Of a DNA stretch of 15,154 bases, positions 1-6,825 are shown piece by piece (within the stretch, counting starts at the first letter, position 1; every line of letters begins with the position of its first letter). The stretch is taken from assembly GCA_030598885.1 (NCBI GenBank), contig JAUVOZ010000032.1:1-15154 (forward strand), read 5' to 3'. The position numbers and the translations under genes are program-made. A model generated the notes under the pieces. It searched no databases, was not told the DNA's origin, and saw nothing but the letters and a program-made list of their open reading frames with translations. Origin of the DNA: Anaerolineae bacterium. GTDB taxonomy: Bacteria; Chloroflexota; Anaerolineae; Anaerolineales; E44-bin32.

Positions 1-111
1 AAGCATCTTGATCTTTATTTCATATCCCATGCTCATTACAGGTCATTAACCACCACACGACCCCAGCTTAATCTACTGCCAGAGTCGTGCAGTGTGATGG
101 GCTTGCCCCCA
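1..111. other. Region downstream of the hydrolase-like gene
   Basis: No coding sequence is supported. A 6-bp dyad (CACGAC at 55-60 with GTCGTG at 84-89) has a 23-nt loop and no U run, so it is not a clear terminator. Confidence 0.4.
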
Positions 112-1215
112 TCAAGTGATGGTGAAGTATGTATAGTGATATTGGATCATTCCATTCAGTAAGCCTAGGGTGTCATTACCGTTGAGCACACAACCATTGT
201 CACTCTCGGCCGTCCAGGTGAAGCGACGTGAGTTGCCGTTTCCACCCCTACCAGTCAATTCAAACTGAGCATTGGGAAGCAATTGGGTGAACAGGATGTT
301 GTACCACTCGCTAATGGCACCCCTACTTACGACCGTACGCGCACCGGTGACATGAGCTGCGTTGTCGTGATACAACTCAGCCACATGGGCTGGATTGTGT
401 TGGTTCAAACGACCTATTAGACGTTCTGATATATCAGGCACCGGAGCCATCGGGGGCCAATCAAAGTCGGCCATGGCCTGCCACAGATCAAAGTGAGCAG
501 AACGGGTAGCATATTCCCAACTCCATGCGTTGACAGCTGTAAGCCCCATGTCTTTAGCTCTTTGAAGGAAACGGGTGATTTCATCCGGAGAGGGGCACCA
601 GCCCCCGGCGGAATATGTCGGCGCAGTAGGAATCACCGGTCGAGCTGGTTGGAGCGCCATATACTGTTCCACACATCGCTCAAGCTGCTGCTCAGGGTTG
701 TGGGCTTGTTCGAAGTACACCTGCGGCATCGCGTAATCACATTTATCCAGAAATTCGGAAAAGGGAAGACCCGGGTGAACTTTAGGAAAACGGTAGGAAC
801 TAAGCGCCACAGGTAGATTAGGTATCCCGGCGCGTAGGTCTTGCATGAAACGACGAGCAGCCGCGGCTTTATTTCCCGTTTTATATTGGGCCTCGGCATC
901 AATAACATATCCATCCAAGCCCAAGGTCAATGTTCGTTCGACTGCCAATTGAGCTTCTCTCTGCGGGTTATCACCTCTGACGTAATGCCACCCCCACACT
1001 TGAATGCCGACCTCTCGTAAGGCATGCATCACTGGTGGCACCAAGTCTACATCTGCCTCAAAGTCATAGTTATAGGGCCAATCCGACCCGTCAGCGATTT
1101 TGATCAGAACATGGGAGAGCCCTGCATCGACGGCGCGGGCTGCGATCGCGCTCGGAACACCATTATCACACCTGGGAATCTGCCAGATAAAAAATCCCTT
1201 ACCATATAAGGTCAT
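112..1215 (-). CDS. Glycoside-hydrolase-like TIM-barrel protein with C-terminal SnoaL/NTF2-like domain
   Basis: 367 aa, ATG start preceded by GGGGAG at good spacing. Residues 1 to about 255 look like a GH25/DUF1906-type barrel: beta-strand-like segments at 34-40 and 70-78, a D-x-E element (D106, E108), a DYAMPQVYF strand at 160-168, and a WSWEY stretch at 231-235. D106, E108 and E234 are candidate acidic active-site residues, by position only. Residues about 262-367 resemble a SnoaL/NTF2-like fold: an RLNQHN helix start, an LYHDNAAH segment, and an NGNDTLGLLNG...YHYTYF ending typical of that fold. There is no signal peptide or membrane segment, so it looks cytoplasmic, which is unusual for a cell-wall hydrolase. 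It lies 66 nt downstream of dinB on the same strand and may be co-transcribed. Substrate and activity cannot be read from the sequence; the barrel may bind rather than cleave sugars. Confidence 0.75.
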   Translation of the reverse strand: MTLYGKGFFIWQIPRCDNGVPSAIAARAVDAGLSHVLIKIADGSDWPYNYDFEADVDLVPPVMHALREVGIQVWGWHYVRGDNPQREAQLAVERTLTLGLDGYVIDAEAQYKTGNKAAAARRFMQDLRAGIPNLPVALSSYRFPKVHPGLPFSEFLDKCDYAMPQVYFEQAHNPEQQLERCVEQYMALQPARPVIPTAPTYSAGGWCPSPDEITRFLQRAKDMGLTAVNAWSWEYATRSAHFDLWQAMADFDWPPMAPVPDISERLIGRLNQHNPAHVAELYHDNAAHVTGARTVVSRGAISEWYNILFTQLLPNAQFELTGRGGNGNSRRFTWTAESDNGCVLNGNDTLGLLNGMIQYHYTYFTIT

Positions 1216-1281
1216 TCTCTACTCCCCAAACGCTTCATATTAGCAGCTAAAAAGAGTATCGATGAAGTTAAACACCGATGC

Positions 1282-2472
1282 CTAAGATGAACTATCATCT
1301 TCCACCCCACGGTCAGTTAACCTGTTTAACTTTAGATTACCTGCCCGACGGACCGCACCTGAGCCATACCGAGTGCGGATATCATCGATAGCTTTTAACA
1401 ACCTGCCATCCTTCTCCCAGGTGTGGTCGAAGAGAGTCAATTGTCGTACCGGGGGACTGAGATCCGACACCCCAACACCCAATAAACGCACCATCCTACC
1501 CTCACACCACACCCGATTAAAAAGTCCTAATGCCGCCCGGTAAATTTCTCCATCTTGATCTGTAGGTTGGACGAGCCTAGTCTGACGGGTTAATGTGGTG
1601 AAATCTGGCCAACGGAGTTTTATTCGTACTGTCCTCCCGGCCACCGTCGCTTTACGGAGTCGGCGTCCGACTCGTTCGCTGAGTTGCAGCAACGTGCGAC
1701 ACAATAAATCCTGATCTGATAGGTCGCGCTCAAATGTTAGTTCGGCTGACATCGATCGTGGTTCTCGCTCTTCAACAACTGGTCGCTTATCCTCACCTCT
1801 TGCTCTAGTTGCAAGATCCACGCCATGCGCTCCGAAAAGCTGAATTAGGCGACTCTCCGGCATTAGTGCCAGGTCACCTATTGTGCGAACGCCCCGTTCT
1901 GCCAAACGGCTTTTTGTCTTCGGACCCACCCCCCAGAGCATCTCAACCGGCAATGGAGCTAAAAATTCAGCTTCCCCACCGGGCGGCACACTAATAAGGC
2001 CGTGCGGTTTTCCCACTTCGGTGGCGATCTTGGCTACCAGCTTGTTGCTCGCCACCCCCCAGGAGGTCGGTAGACCGAAACGCTTACCAATCTCCGTTTG
2101 CAGAGTCGCCGCCACTTGCACCCCAGGACGCTGGTCGTCGCTTATGTCGAGGAACGCCTCGTCAATCGAAAGTTGCTCAACCAGCGGCGCGGAGACACGA
2201 ATAAATTCCATTACCTTTTTTGAGTGTTCCATATAGACGTGATGCTGAGGGGGCAATACTAGTAGTCCCGAGCATAATCGCAAGGCGCGAGCAGTTGGCA
2301 TGGCGGAGCGAACGCCGAACTTGCGCGCAGCGTAGGAAGCGGATGACACAACACCGCGCGACTCAGCTTCACCACCGACAACGAAAGCTTGACCCTTCAG
2401 TTCCGGGTTGAGTAACTCCTCAACCGAGCAAAAGAAGGCGTCCAGGTCTACATGTAAGATAGTTCGACTCAT
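1282..2472 (-). CDS. dinB: DNA polymerase IV (Y-family translesion polymerase)
   Basis: 396 aa from the ATG at 2472; the frame stays open 16 codons further up, but AGGAAG lies 7 nt before this ATG and the family N-terminus begins here (MSRTILHVDLDAFF). Catalytic metal ligands are D9 and the D104-E105 pair in LSIDEAFLD; F14 sits at the steric-gate position. The palm, fingers and thumb fill roughly 1-235, with helix-hairpin-helix-like LWGVGPKTKSRL at 179-190, and the little finger spans about 240-345. QLTLFD at 344-349 is a good match to the beta-clamp-binding motif, placed inside the C-terminal part and followed by about 47 residues rather than at the extreme end. The acidic/serine tail (EDDSSS) is unremarkable. 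It would act in error-prone bypass of DNA lesions. It follows cca by 80 nt; a short palindrome and a hairpin lie in that gap. Family assignment is near certain. Confidence 0.97.
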   Translation of the reverse strand: MSRTILHVDLDAFFCSVEELLNPELKGQAFVVGGEAESRGVVSSASYAARKFGVRSAMPTARALRLCSGLLVLPPQHHVYMEHSKKVMEFIRVSAPLVEQLSIDEAFLDISDDQRPGVQVAATLQTEIGKRFGLPTSWGVASNKLVAKIATEVGKPHGLISVPPGGEAEFLAPLPVEMLWGVGPKTKSRLAERGVRTIGDLALMPESRLIQLFGAHGVDLATRARGEDKRPVVEEREPRSMSAELTFERDLSDQDLLCRTLLQLSERVGRRLRKATVAGRTVRIKLRWPDFTTLTRQTRLVQPTDQDGEIYRAALGLFNRVWCEGRMVRLLGVGVSDLSPPVRQLTLFDHTWEKDGRLLKAIDDIRTRYGSGAVRRAGNLKLNRLTDRGVEDDSSS

Positions 2473-2500
2473 AATAAATCTTCCTAGCCTACACAACCTG

Positions 2501-2512
2501 GAGAACAATCTC
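2501..2512 (-). promoter_or_regulatory. Short palindrome upstream of dinB, possible operator
   Basis: An interrupted palindrome with 4-bp arms GAGA and TCTC around a 4-nt centre lies 28 nt before the dinB ATG. Dyads of this size can be repressor sites, and dinB is often under damage control, but the arms do not match a LexA box I know for this group. Chance is a real alternative. Confidence 0.2.
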
Positions 2513-2515
2513 GCG

Positions 2516-2536
2516 CGCACACCTTCGGCTTGTGCG
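2516..2536 (-). other. GC-rich hairpin between cca and dinB
   Basis: CGCACA (2516-2521 complement) pairs with TGTGCG (2531-2536 complement), and two further C-G pairs close a GAA loop after a 2-nt bulge. There is no uridine run after the stem on the minus strand, so it is not a standard intrinsic terminator. It could weaken read-through from cca to dinB or stabilise the cca 3' end. Confidence 0.35.
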
Positions 2537-2552
2537 ACGCTCAGTCACTATT

Positions 2553-4070
2553 TTAATCGTCAACCCCGCTGAGATTATAGCCCTCCAAGCCCTCAGCAAT
2601 CACCCGGCGAGCAAGGGCGAGGGCTTCCTCGGGCGATGTAACCTCCCCGGCCACTTGGGCTTCCTGGATTATCTCCAATAATTGCCCGATCTTTGGACCT
2701 GATGCCAACCCCATTTTTTGGATTAATTCGTCGCCTCGCAATAATGGCGGTGGGTCGATACGCTCCTCGCGCGCCTCAAAAAAGGCTTCCAGCAGCGTAC
2801 TGGCTACTTCAACTCGGGACTCCCAGGCATCCTGAGGAACGAGTGGGGCATGTGTACCTAATAAATCAGCCAGTGATAGCAAGATCGCTTCTACACCCGA
2901 TTCTCCCGCCTGACGATAAAAGCGGTAGATCGCACGCAACGTAACTGTTGGAGATCGCTCAAGGATCATCGGTCGCACATGGTGACGAACGATCTGTCCA
3001 AGACGACGCACCTCGGAGTTGCTCATGCGTAATGCTGCCGCACGGGCTTCAATAAGTTCAGCACCAATATTCTCATGACCCTGAAGGGTAGTTGGGTCAT
3101 TCGAGCTGATCGCCCGAACGATCGACTTACCAGCATCATGGTATAAGCTAGCGAAGAAAAGCAATTGCCGCACTTTACGACCATAACTCAGGGTGTGGTT
3201 TAGGTGATTGCTCAACTGCTCGAAGAAACGCCCTAAGCGTTGTACAACATGAGCCAGCATCAAGTCTGTTGCGGTCTCCGGATCGTATCCCGTCTCTAAC
3301 ATTGATACCAGGTCCCCCAACCGATCTACAACCACTAGAGTGTGCTCCAATGCTTTATAGGCATGTGGCGGTGGTTGTTCGAGACCCTCAAGGTCGGCAA
3401 GTTCGGGGAAGATGACAAACAATAGGCTCAAGTGCGCCAACAGACGTAGCGCTCTCCCTGGTCGATGTACATCCAGGATTCTCAACACTTCATCTCGCAC
3501 CCTCTCAGGTGAGACCCTTCCCAGTCCTGGACCAGCCTGCTGTACTTGAAGTAATGTCTCAGGCTCCATTCGCAGATCGAGCTCTGTCGTCAACCTCACT
3601 GCGCGCAAAGCACGTACCGGATCGTCAGCTACAGCGTTGGGACTGCAGGTGCGTAGAATCTTCTGCTTCAGATCGTTTGATCCCCCGGTTGGGTCAAGCC
3701 ATTGCTCAGGATCTCTCAAGTTGATGGCAAAGGCGTTGATCGTAAAATCGCGAGCCCGAAGATCTGAGTTGATATCAGGGCCTCGTAAGCAGGCAAAATC
3801 GAGCATTCGACGCTGCCCAGGCTCTTCCTCCAGGATTACTCGGCCAGTGCCGCGCTGTTTATCCAGAACGTAGTAATATCCCCCTAACCTATCGGCAAGG
3901 TGACGTGCCATACGGAGGGCATCGCCGTCAACCGCAAAGTCCAGATCAACTGTATACCGACCGAGCAGATGGTCGCGGACACCGCCACCGACCAGCCAGA
4001 CCGGGGTATCCCGATCCATATGCGGGAGCAACTTTAATACCGTTTCAGGGAGTCTCGAGGGAAGCGTCAT
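2553..4070 (-). CDS. cca: CCA tRNA nucleotidyltransferase / poly(A) polymerase family with HD domain
   Basis: 505 aa, ATG start 14 nt after the hpt stop, with no clear Shine-Dalgarno, so translation is probably coupled to hpt. The class II nucleotidyltransferase head is complete: GGGVRD at 28-33, metal-binding D42 and D44 in VDLDFAVDG, RDFTINA at 107-113, and DPVRALRAVRL at 150-160 in the nucleotide-recognition neck, followed by an ERVRDEVLRIL-type helix near 189-199. An HD phosphohydrolase-like domain follows, with H243 in LEHTLVVVD and H311-D312 in LYHDAGK, then a helical region of about 130 residues at the C-terminus. The protein would add or repair the 3' CCA of tRNA. Families with this layout can be A-adding or CC-adding only, in organisms that split the activity; the sequence alone does not settle which. 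The length fits the longer HD-containing members. Confidence 0.9.
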   Translation of the reverse strand: MTLPSRLPETVLKLLPHMDRDTPVWLVGGGVRDHLLGRYTVDLDFAVDGDALRMARHLADRLGGYYYVLDKQRGTGRVILEEEPGQRRMLDFACLRGPDINSDLRARDFTINAFAINLRDPEQWLDPTGGSNDLKQKILRTCSPNAVADDPVRALRAVRLTTELDLRMEPETLLQVQQAGPGLGRVSPERVRDEVLRILDVHRPGRALRLLAHLSLLFVIFPELADLEGLEQPPPHAYKALEHTLVVVDRLGDLVSMLETGYDPETATDLMLAHVVQRLGRFFEQLSNHLNHTLSYGRKVRQLLFFASLYHDAGKSIVRAISSNDPTTLQGHENIGAELIEARAAALRMSNSEVRRLGQIVRHHVRPMILERSPTVTLRAIYRFYRQAGESGVEAILLSLADLLGTHAPLVPQDAWESRVEVASTLLEAFFEAREERIDPPPLLRGDELIQKMGLASGPKIGQLLEIIQEAQVAGEVTSPEEALALARRVIAEGLEGYNLSGVDD

Positions 4071-4084
4071 GGCATCTGACAGAA

Positions 4085-4642
4085 TTATTCCGGCACCAGG
4101 TACTTATCAGGCCGGACGACACCAATAAACGGAAGATTGCGATAGTACTCATCTATGTCAAGCCCGTAGCCGAAGACGAACTTGTTGGGGATGATGAAGC
4201 CGCAATAGTGGATGGGTACTTCCGTCTCACGACGCTCAGCTTTATCCAGTAAGGCACAGACTCGCAGGCTGCTTGGACGGCGCGTATTCAGCAGATCGAT
4301 CACCGAGGAGATGGTATGGCCACTGTCAATTATGTCCTCGACCAGCAGCACATCCCGTCCCCCAATCGAGGTGGTTAGATCGAGCGTGATTCGCACCTGA
4401 CCGCTTGATTGACGCACACCTGATCCGTAGGAGGCTACAGCCATGAAATCTATGTTGTGGGGAACGGTGAGTGTGCGCATGAGATCGGTAAGAAACATCA
4501 CTCCCCCTCGCAAGATGCAGATCAGTAGTAAGTCCTTCCCCAGATAATCTTGGCTGATCTCCTTTCCCAACTCTTGTATCCGCGCCTGAAGCTTACTTTC
4601 AGGGATTAATATTTCAGCCAGAAATTCTTGGTAGTCCTGCAC
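4085..4642 (-). CDS. hpt: Hypoxanthine phosphoribosyltransferase
   Basis: 185 aa. The start is GTG, 2 nt after the tdk TAA; no ATG lies nearby and the family N-terminus fits this position. The type I PRTase features are all present: the RGG loop at 45-47, the flexible loop SYGSG at 71-75, the PRPP-binding motif VEDIIDSGHT at 101-110, and the base-binding FVFGYGLD segment at 155-162. Its length is typical of the 180-190 aa bacterial enzyme. It converts hypoxanthine, and often guanine, with PRPP to IMP or GMP in purine salvage in the cytoplasm. The near-overlap with tdk upstream and the 14-nt gap to cca downstream suggest an operon with translational coupling, and only a weak Shine-Dalgarno is seen. 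Confidence 0.95.
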   Translation of the reverse strand: MQDYQEFLAEILIPESKLQARIQELGKEISQDYLGKDLLLICILRGGVMFLTDLMRTLTVPHNIDFMAVASYGSGVRQSSGQVRITLDLTTSIGGRDVLLVEDIIDSGHTISSVIDLLNTRRPSSLRVCALLDKAERRETEVPIHYCGFIIPNKFVFGYGLDIDEYYRNLPFIGVVRPDKYLVPE

Positions 4643-4644
4643 GG

Positions 4645-5217
4645 TTAATCTCTGGGTACTTGGTGATGATCTCGGCAGCGCGCTTCGTACAACTCACTGG
4701 CTCCGACGATCACTATTGGATCATCGTAGTTTGCTGGTTGTCCATCGATCAAACGCTGGGTGCGGGAGGCTGCATTCCCACATACCATGCAGATGGCATA
4801 TAACTTGTCTACCTGTTCAGCTTGAGCCATCAACACCGGTATCGGACCAAAGGGGTCGCCGCGAAAATTTGTGTCCAACCCGGCGACGATCACTCGAATT
4901 CCTTGGTCAGCAAGGATCTGGATCACAGAGGTTATCCCATCATCGAAGAATTGGGCCTCATCGATGCCGACAACTGTAGTACCCTCTTCCGCTAGGTCAA
5001 GGAGTTCTTCGGCGTTTTCCACCGGTGTAGCTTTAAATACCGCGCCGTCATGCGAGGCCAACTTCTGGTGACCGTAGCGGGTGTCGAGTCTGGGTTTGAA
5101 GACTTGTATCTTTTGGCGAGCAATCTTAGCCCTACGTAATCGGCGGATTAGCTCTTCCGTCTTCCCACTGAACATAGAGCCAGCGATAACCTCAACTCTT
5201 CCGCCTACATGCCTCAT
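4645..5217 (-). CDS. tdk: Thymidine kinase (type II)
   Basis: 190 aa, ATG start with GAGG five nt upstream. Walker A is GSMFSGKT at 13-20, and the DEAQF motif at 86-90 supplies the catalytic acid E87. The zinc-binding set is C143, C146, C181 and H184; the lasso/thymidine-binding segment is near VGASELYEARC at 171-181. All features of the tetrameric type II enzyme are intact. It phosphorylates thymidine to dTMP with ATP. It heads the tdk-hpt-cca-dinB row and starts 28 nt beyond the rpmE terminator; I could not find a convincing promoter in that short gap, so it may rely on read-through or on a weak promoter overlapping the terminator. Confidence 0.96.
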   Translation of the reverse strand: MRHVGGRVEVIAGSMFSGKTEELIRRLRRAKIARQKIQVFKPRLDTRYGHQKLASHDGAVFKATPVENAEELLDLAEEGTTVVGIDEAQFFDDGITSVIQILADQGIRVIVAGLDTNFRGDPFGPIPVLMAQAEQVDKLYAICMVCGNAASRTQRLIDGQPANYDDPIVIVGASELYEARCRDHHQVPRD

Positions 5218-5244
5218 AGCAACCTCATATCATCGGGTAGATGC

Positions 5245-5271
5245 AAAAGGGCAGGTTGTTTCCACCTGCCC
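5245..5271 (-). terminator. Intrinsic terminator of the rplU-rpmA-rpmE operon
   Basis: On the minus strand GGGCAGGT and ACCTGCCC form a perfect 8-bp stem with a 7-nt loop, followed at once by TTTT. It lies 36 nt past the rpmE stop and 28 nt before the tdk start. The U run is short, so termination may be incomplete and feed tdk. Confidence 0.8.
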
Positions 5272-5307
5272 AAAGTTTACACCAGGCCTCACTTGATGCA
5301 AGTCAGA

Positions 5308-5784
5308 TTAGGTCGCCTGCGGCTTAGGGATAATCTCGGGAAGTTCGAAACCGCGTCTCCTCATGCTTCGCTTGAGGATGGCCAAGCTCTTACGACCAAA
5401 ACCATCAATGGCCAACAAAGCATTATCGCCCTCACTAAGCAAGTCTAGCACTTGACCCACGGTCTCAATCCCAGCCTTAGTCAGGGTTGCCTCAGGGCGG
5501 GTACCTAATTCAAGCTCTGAAATGGGAAGCTCGGGTGAAATGCGTGCTAAATCACGCGCTTCCACTTCCAGGAGGAACTCCTCTCGTGCCTGCAATCTCT
5601 TGTAGAAACGGTCCACCTGCCCTTCGGTATCAATGATACGTTGCTCTCCAGTGTAGAATGGATGACACTTAGAGCACACATCGGTATGGATCATTTCAAC
5701 TGTAGAACCGGTGGTCCATGAATTTCCGCAGGCGCAAACAACGGTTGCGGCTGGAAAAAATTTTGGGTGTATGTCTTCTTTCAT
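5308..5784 (-). CDS. rpmE: Ribosomal protein bL31 fused to an RNA polymerase alpha-CTD-like domain
   Basis: 158 aa from the ATG at 5784 (family start MKEDIHPKF; a GGGGAGG Shine-Dalgarno lies upstream). Residues 1 to about 70 are zinc-type bL31 with C17, C19, C37 and C40 and the conserved FYTG segment at 43-46. The rest does not belong to L31. After a helical linker, residues about 84-150 match by eye the helix-hairpin-helix fold of the RNA polymerase alpha C-terminal domain: PISELELGTR, then KAGIETVGQVLDL, then GFGRKSL. Aligned to E. coli alpha, R96 takes the place of R265, and G130, K132 and S133 take the places of G296, K298 and S299, while N268 is replaced by alanine. The L31 half should sit on the 50S subunit; what the second half binds is unknown. 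It is the last gene of the rplU-rpmA-rpmE group, 104 nt after rpmA. Confidence 0.93.
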   Translation of the reverse strand: MKEDIHPKFFPAATVVCACGNSWTTGSTVEMIHTDVCSKCHPFYTGEQRIIDTEGQVDRFYKRLQAREEFLLEVEARDLARISPELPISELELGTRPEATLTKAGIETVGQVLDLLSEGDNALLAIDGFGRKSLAILKRSMRRRGFELPEIIPKPQAT

Positions 5785-5797
5785 GATTGGCTGACCT

Positions 5798-5841
5798 CCC
5801 CGGATCGCCGGCAACCGTCCCAGGCATGCTGATCTCCGGGG
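5798..5841 (-). promoter_or_regulatory. Hairpin that can hide the rpmE Shine-Dalgarno
   Basis: On the minus strand CCCCGG plus a following three-base block (5831-5841) pairs with GATCCGGGG (5798-5806), nine pairs with a 2-nt bulge and a 24-nt loop. The right arm contains the start of the GGGGAGG ribosome binding site of rpmE, so the fold would compete with 30S binding. Autogenous control of L31 is known in other bacteria; here it is inferred from pairing only. Confidence 0.4.
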
Positions 5842-5888
5842 AAAGACTCAGCTAGCAAGGCAGTGGTTGCCTGGAGTAAAAATTCTAT

Positions 5889-6143
5889 CTACTGCTGGAT
5901 AACATTGACTCGTTTCCGCCCTTTGCGTAAGTAGTCGAACATCACAACCCCATCGACGACGGCGAATAGAGTGAAATCTCGACCACGCTTAACATTAATG
6001 CCAGGATGAATTTGCGTTCCACGTTGGCGCACCAGGATATTCCCTGATCGAACCCATTCTCCACCATATTTCTTAACACCAAGGCGTTTTGAATGACTAT
6101 CTCGTCCGTTACGGCTCGAGCCGCCACCTTTCTTATGGGCCAT
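5889..6143 (-). CDS. rpmA: 50S ribosomal protein bL27
   Basis: 84 aa starting MAHKKGGGSSRNGRDS at the ATG at 6143, with GAGAGG seven nt upstream; a TTG two codons higher has no support. The basic N-terminal arm begins directly with AHKKGG, so there is no cleaved leader peptide of the Firmicutes kind. GVKKYGGE, an ILVRQRGT strand, HPG and the C-terminal FDYLRKGRKRV are all standard. The arm reaches toward the peptidyl transferase centre of the 50S subunit. The gene follows rplU by 17 nt, the usual rplU-rpmA pairing. Confidence 0.98.
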   Translation of the reverse strand: MAHKKGGGSSRNGRDSHSKRLGVKKYGGEWVRSGNILVRQRGTQIHPGINVKRGRDFTLFAVVDGVVMFDYLRKGRKRVNVIQQ

Positions 6144-6160
6144 GATCAACCTCTCTAATG

Positions 6161-6661
6161 TTACTTGCTCCCCGATGGTTTGGCCTTCGGTTTGGTACTC
6201 GACTTAGATCTACTGGTCTTATCCTTCTCAGTCGACTTACCAGTCTTTGCCTTACTTGGGGAAGTCTTCTTGGGCGCCCCAACGGTCGATTTGGCCGCTT
6301 TCGACTTCTTACTATCTTCCGTGGCGGTCGCTTTCTTCCGTGGGGTCGACAATCTGATTCTATCGATCGCTATGCGCGTATATTGCTGACGGTGACCCCG
6401 CTTCTTTCGATAGCGTTCTTTAGGGATGTATTTGAAGACAATTACCTTGGGTGCTTTGATTTGGTCAACGACTGTACCATGGACCTTTGCACCTTTGATA
6501 AATGGTGCACCAACCTTAACCTTTGCCTTATCAACTACCAGTAGGATGTCTTTAAAATCAACCGATTGGCCGACCTTAGTTGGTAAGCGATCAACCTCAA
6601 TCGTCTCCCCCTCTCTGGCGATATATTGCTTTCCGCCAGATTCTAATACCGCATACTTCAT
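6161..6661 (-). CDS. rplU: 50S ribosomal protein bL21 with long Lys/Ser/Ala-rich tail
   Basis: 166 aa from the ATG at 6661, placed by GGAGGAGG three nt upstream and by the family start MKYAVLESGGKQYIA. Residues 1-103 are a complete bL21, ending in the 23S rRNA-binding RKKRGHRQQYTRIAIDRI. Residues about 106-166 are low-complexity, rich in Lys, Ser, Thr and Ala, and probably disordered; this roughly 60-residue extension is absent from the usual 101-105 aa protein. The tail is strongly basic and could contact rRNA at the subunit surface. The gene leads the rplU-rpmA-rpmE group behind a strong promoter and a 116-nt structured leader. Confidence 0.97.
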   Translation of the reverse strand: MKYAVLESGGKQYIAREGETIEVDRLPTKVGQSVDFKDILLVVDKAKVKVGAPFIKGAKVHGTVVDQIKAPKVIVFKYIPKERYRKKRGHRQQYTRIAIDRIRLSTPRKKATATEDSKKSKAAKSTVGAPKKTSPSKAKTGKSTEKDKTSRSKSSTKPKAKPSGSK

Positions 6662-6723
6662 GCTCCTCCTCCAACTTCTCTTAACCACTGCGCCCGCGAT
6701 TATTCGCCCAAAGTCGCCGACCA

Positions 6724-6773
6724 GCGGGTAAGTGGGGGATTCATACACCCGCCCCAGCCAGGTTCGGTGGGGC
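6724..6773 (-). promoter_or_regulatory. Structured 5' leader of rplU (two hairpins)
   Basis: Between the predicted transcript start (about 6777) and the rplU ribosome site two stems are possible: GCCCCA with TGGGGC (6751-6756 and 6768-6773, 11-nt loop), and GCGGGT with ACCCGC (6724-6729 and 6747-6752). They share two bases, so they could be alternatives. This position fits a ribosomal-protein leader used for feedback, but I cannot match it to a named leader family. Confidence 0.35.
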
Positions 6774-6783
6774 AGACGGTAGG

Positions 6784-6812
6784 ATTATAACCATCAGCCT
6801 CCAGGATGTCAA
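6784..6812 (-). promoter_or_regulatory. Consensus sigma70-type promoter for rplU-rpmA-rpmE
   Basis: On the minus strand the -35 box TTGACA (6807-6812) and the -10 box TATAAT (6784-6789) are both perfect and 17 bp apart. Transcription should start near 6777, giving a leader of about 116 nt. The -35 box lies in the loop of a small CCAGG/CCTGG dyad just past the rpoC stop. Confidence 0.9.
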
Positions 6813-6825
6813 CCTGGGTTTAGAT

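Noticed and set aside
493..816. Open frame on the plus strand opposite the hydrolase-like gene
   Set aside because: Lacks a ribosome site and any recognisable family; the opposite strand carries a clear protein.
2473..2520. N-terminal extension of dinB by 16 residues
   Set aside because: The added residues do not fit the family, and the ribosome site AGGAAG precedes the inner ATG at 2472.
6662..6748. Extension of rplU upstream of 6661
   Set aside because: The extension covers the leader hairpins, lacks family similarity, and the strongest ribosome site of the region lies directly before 6661.
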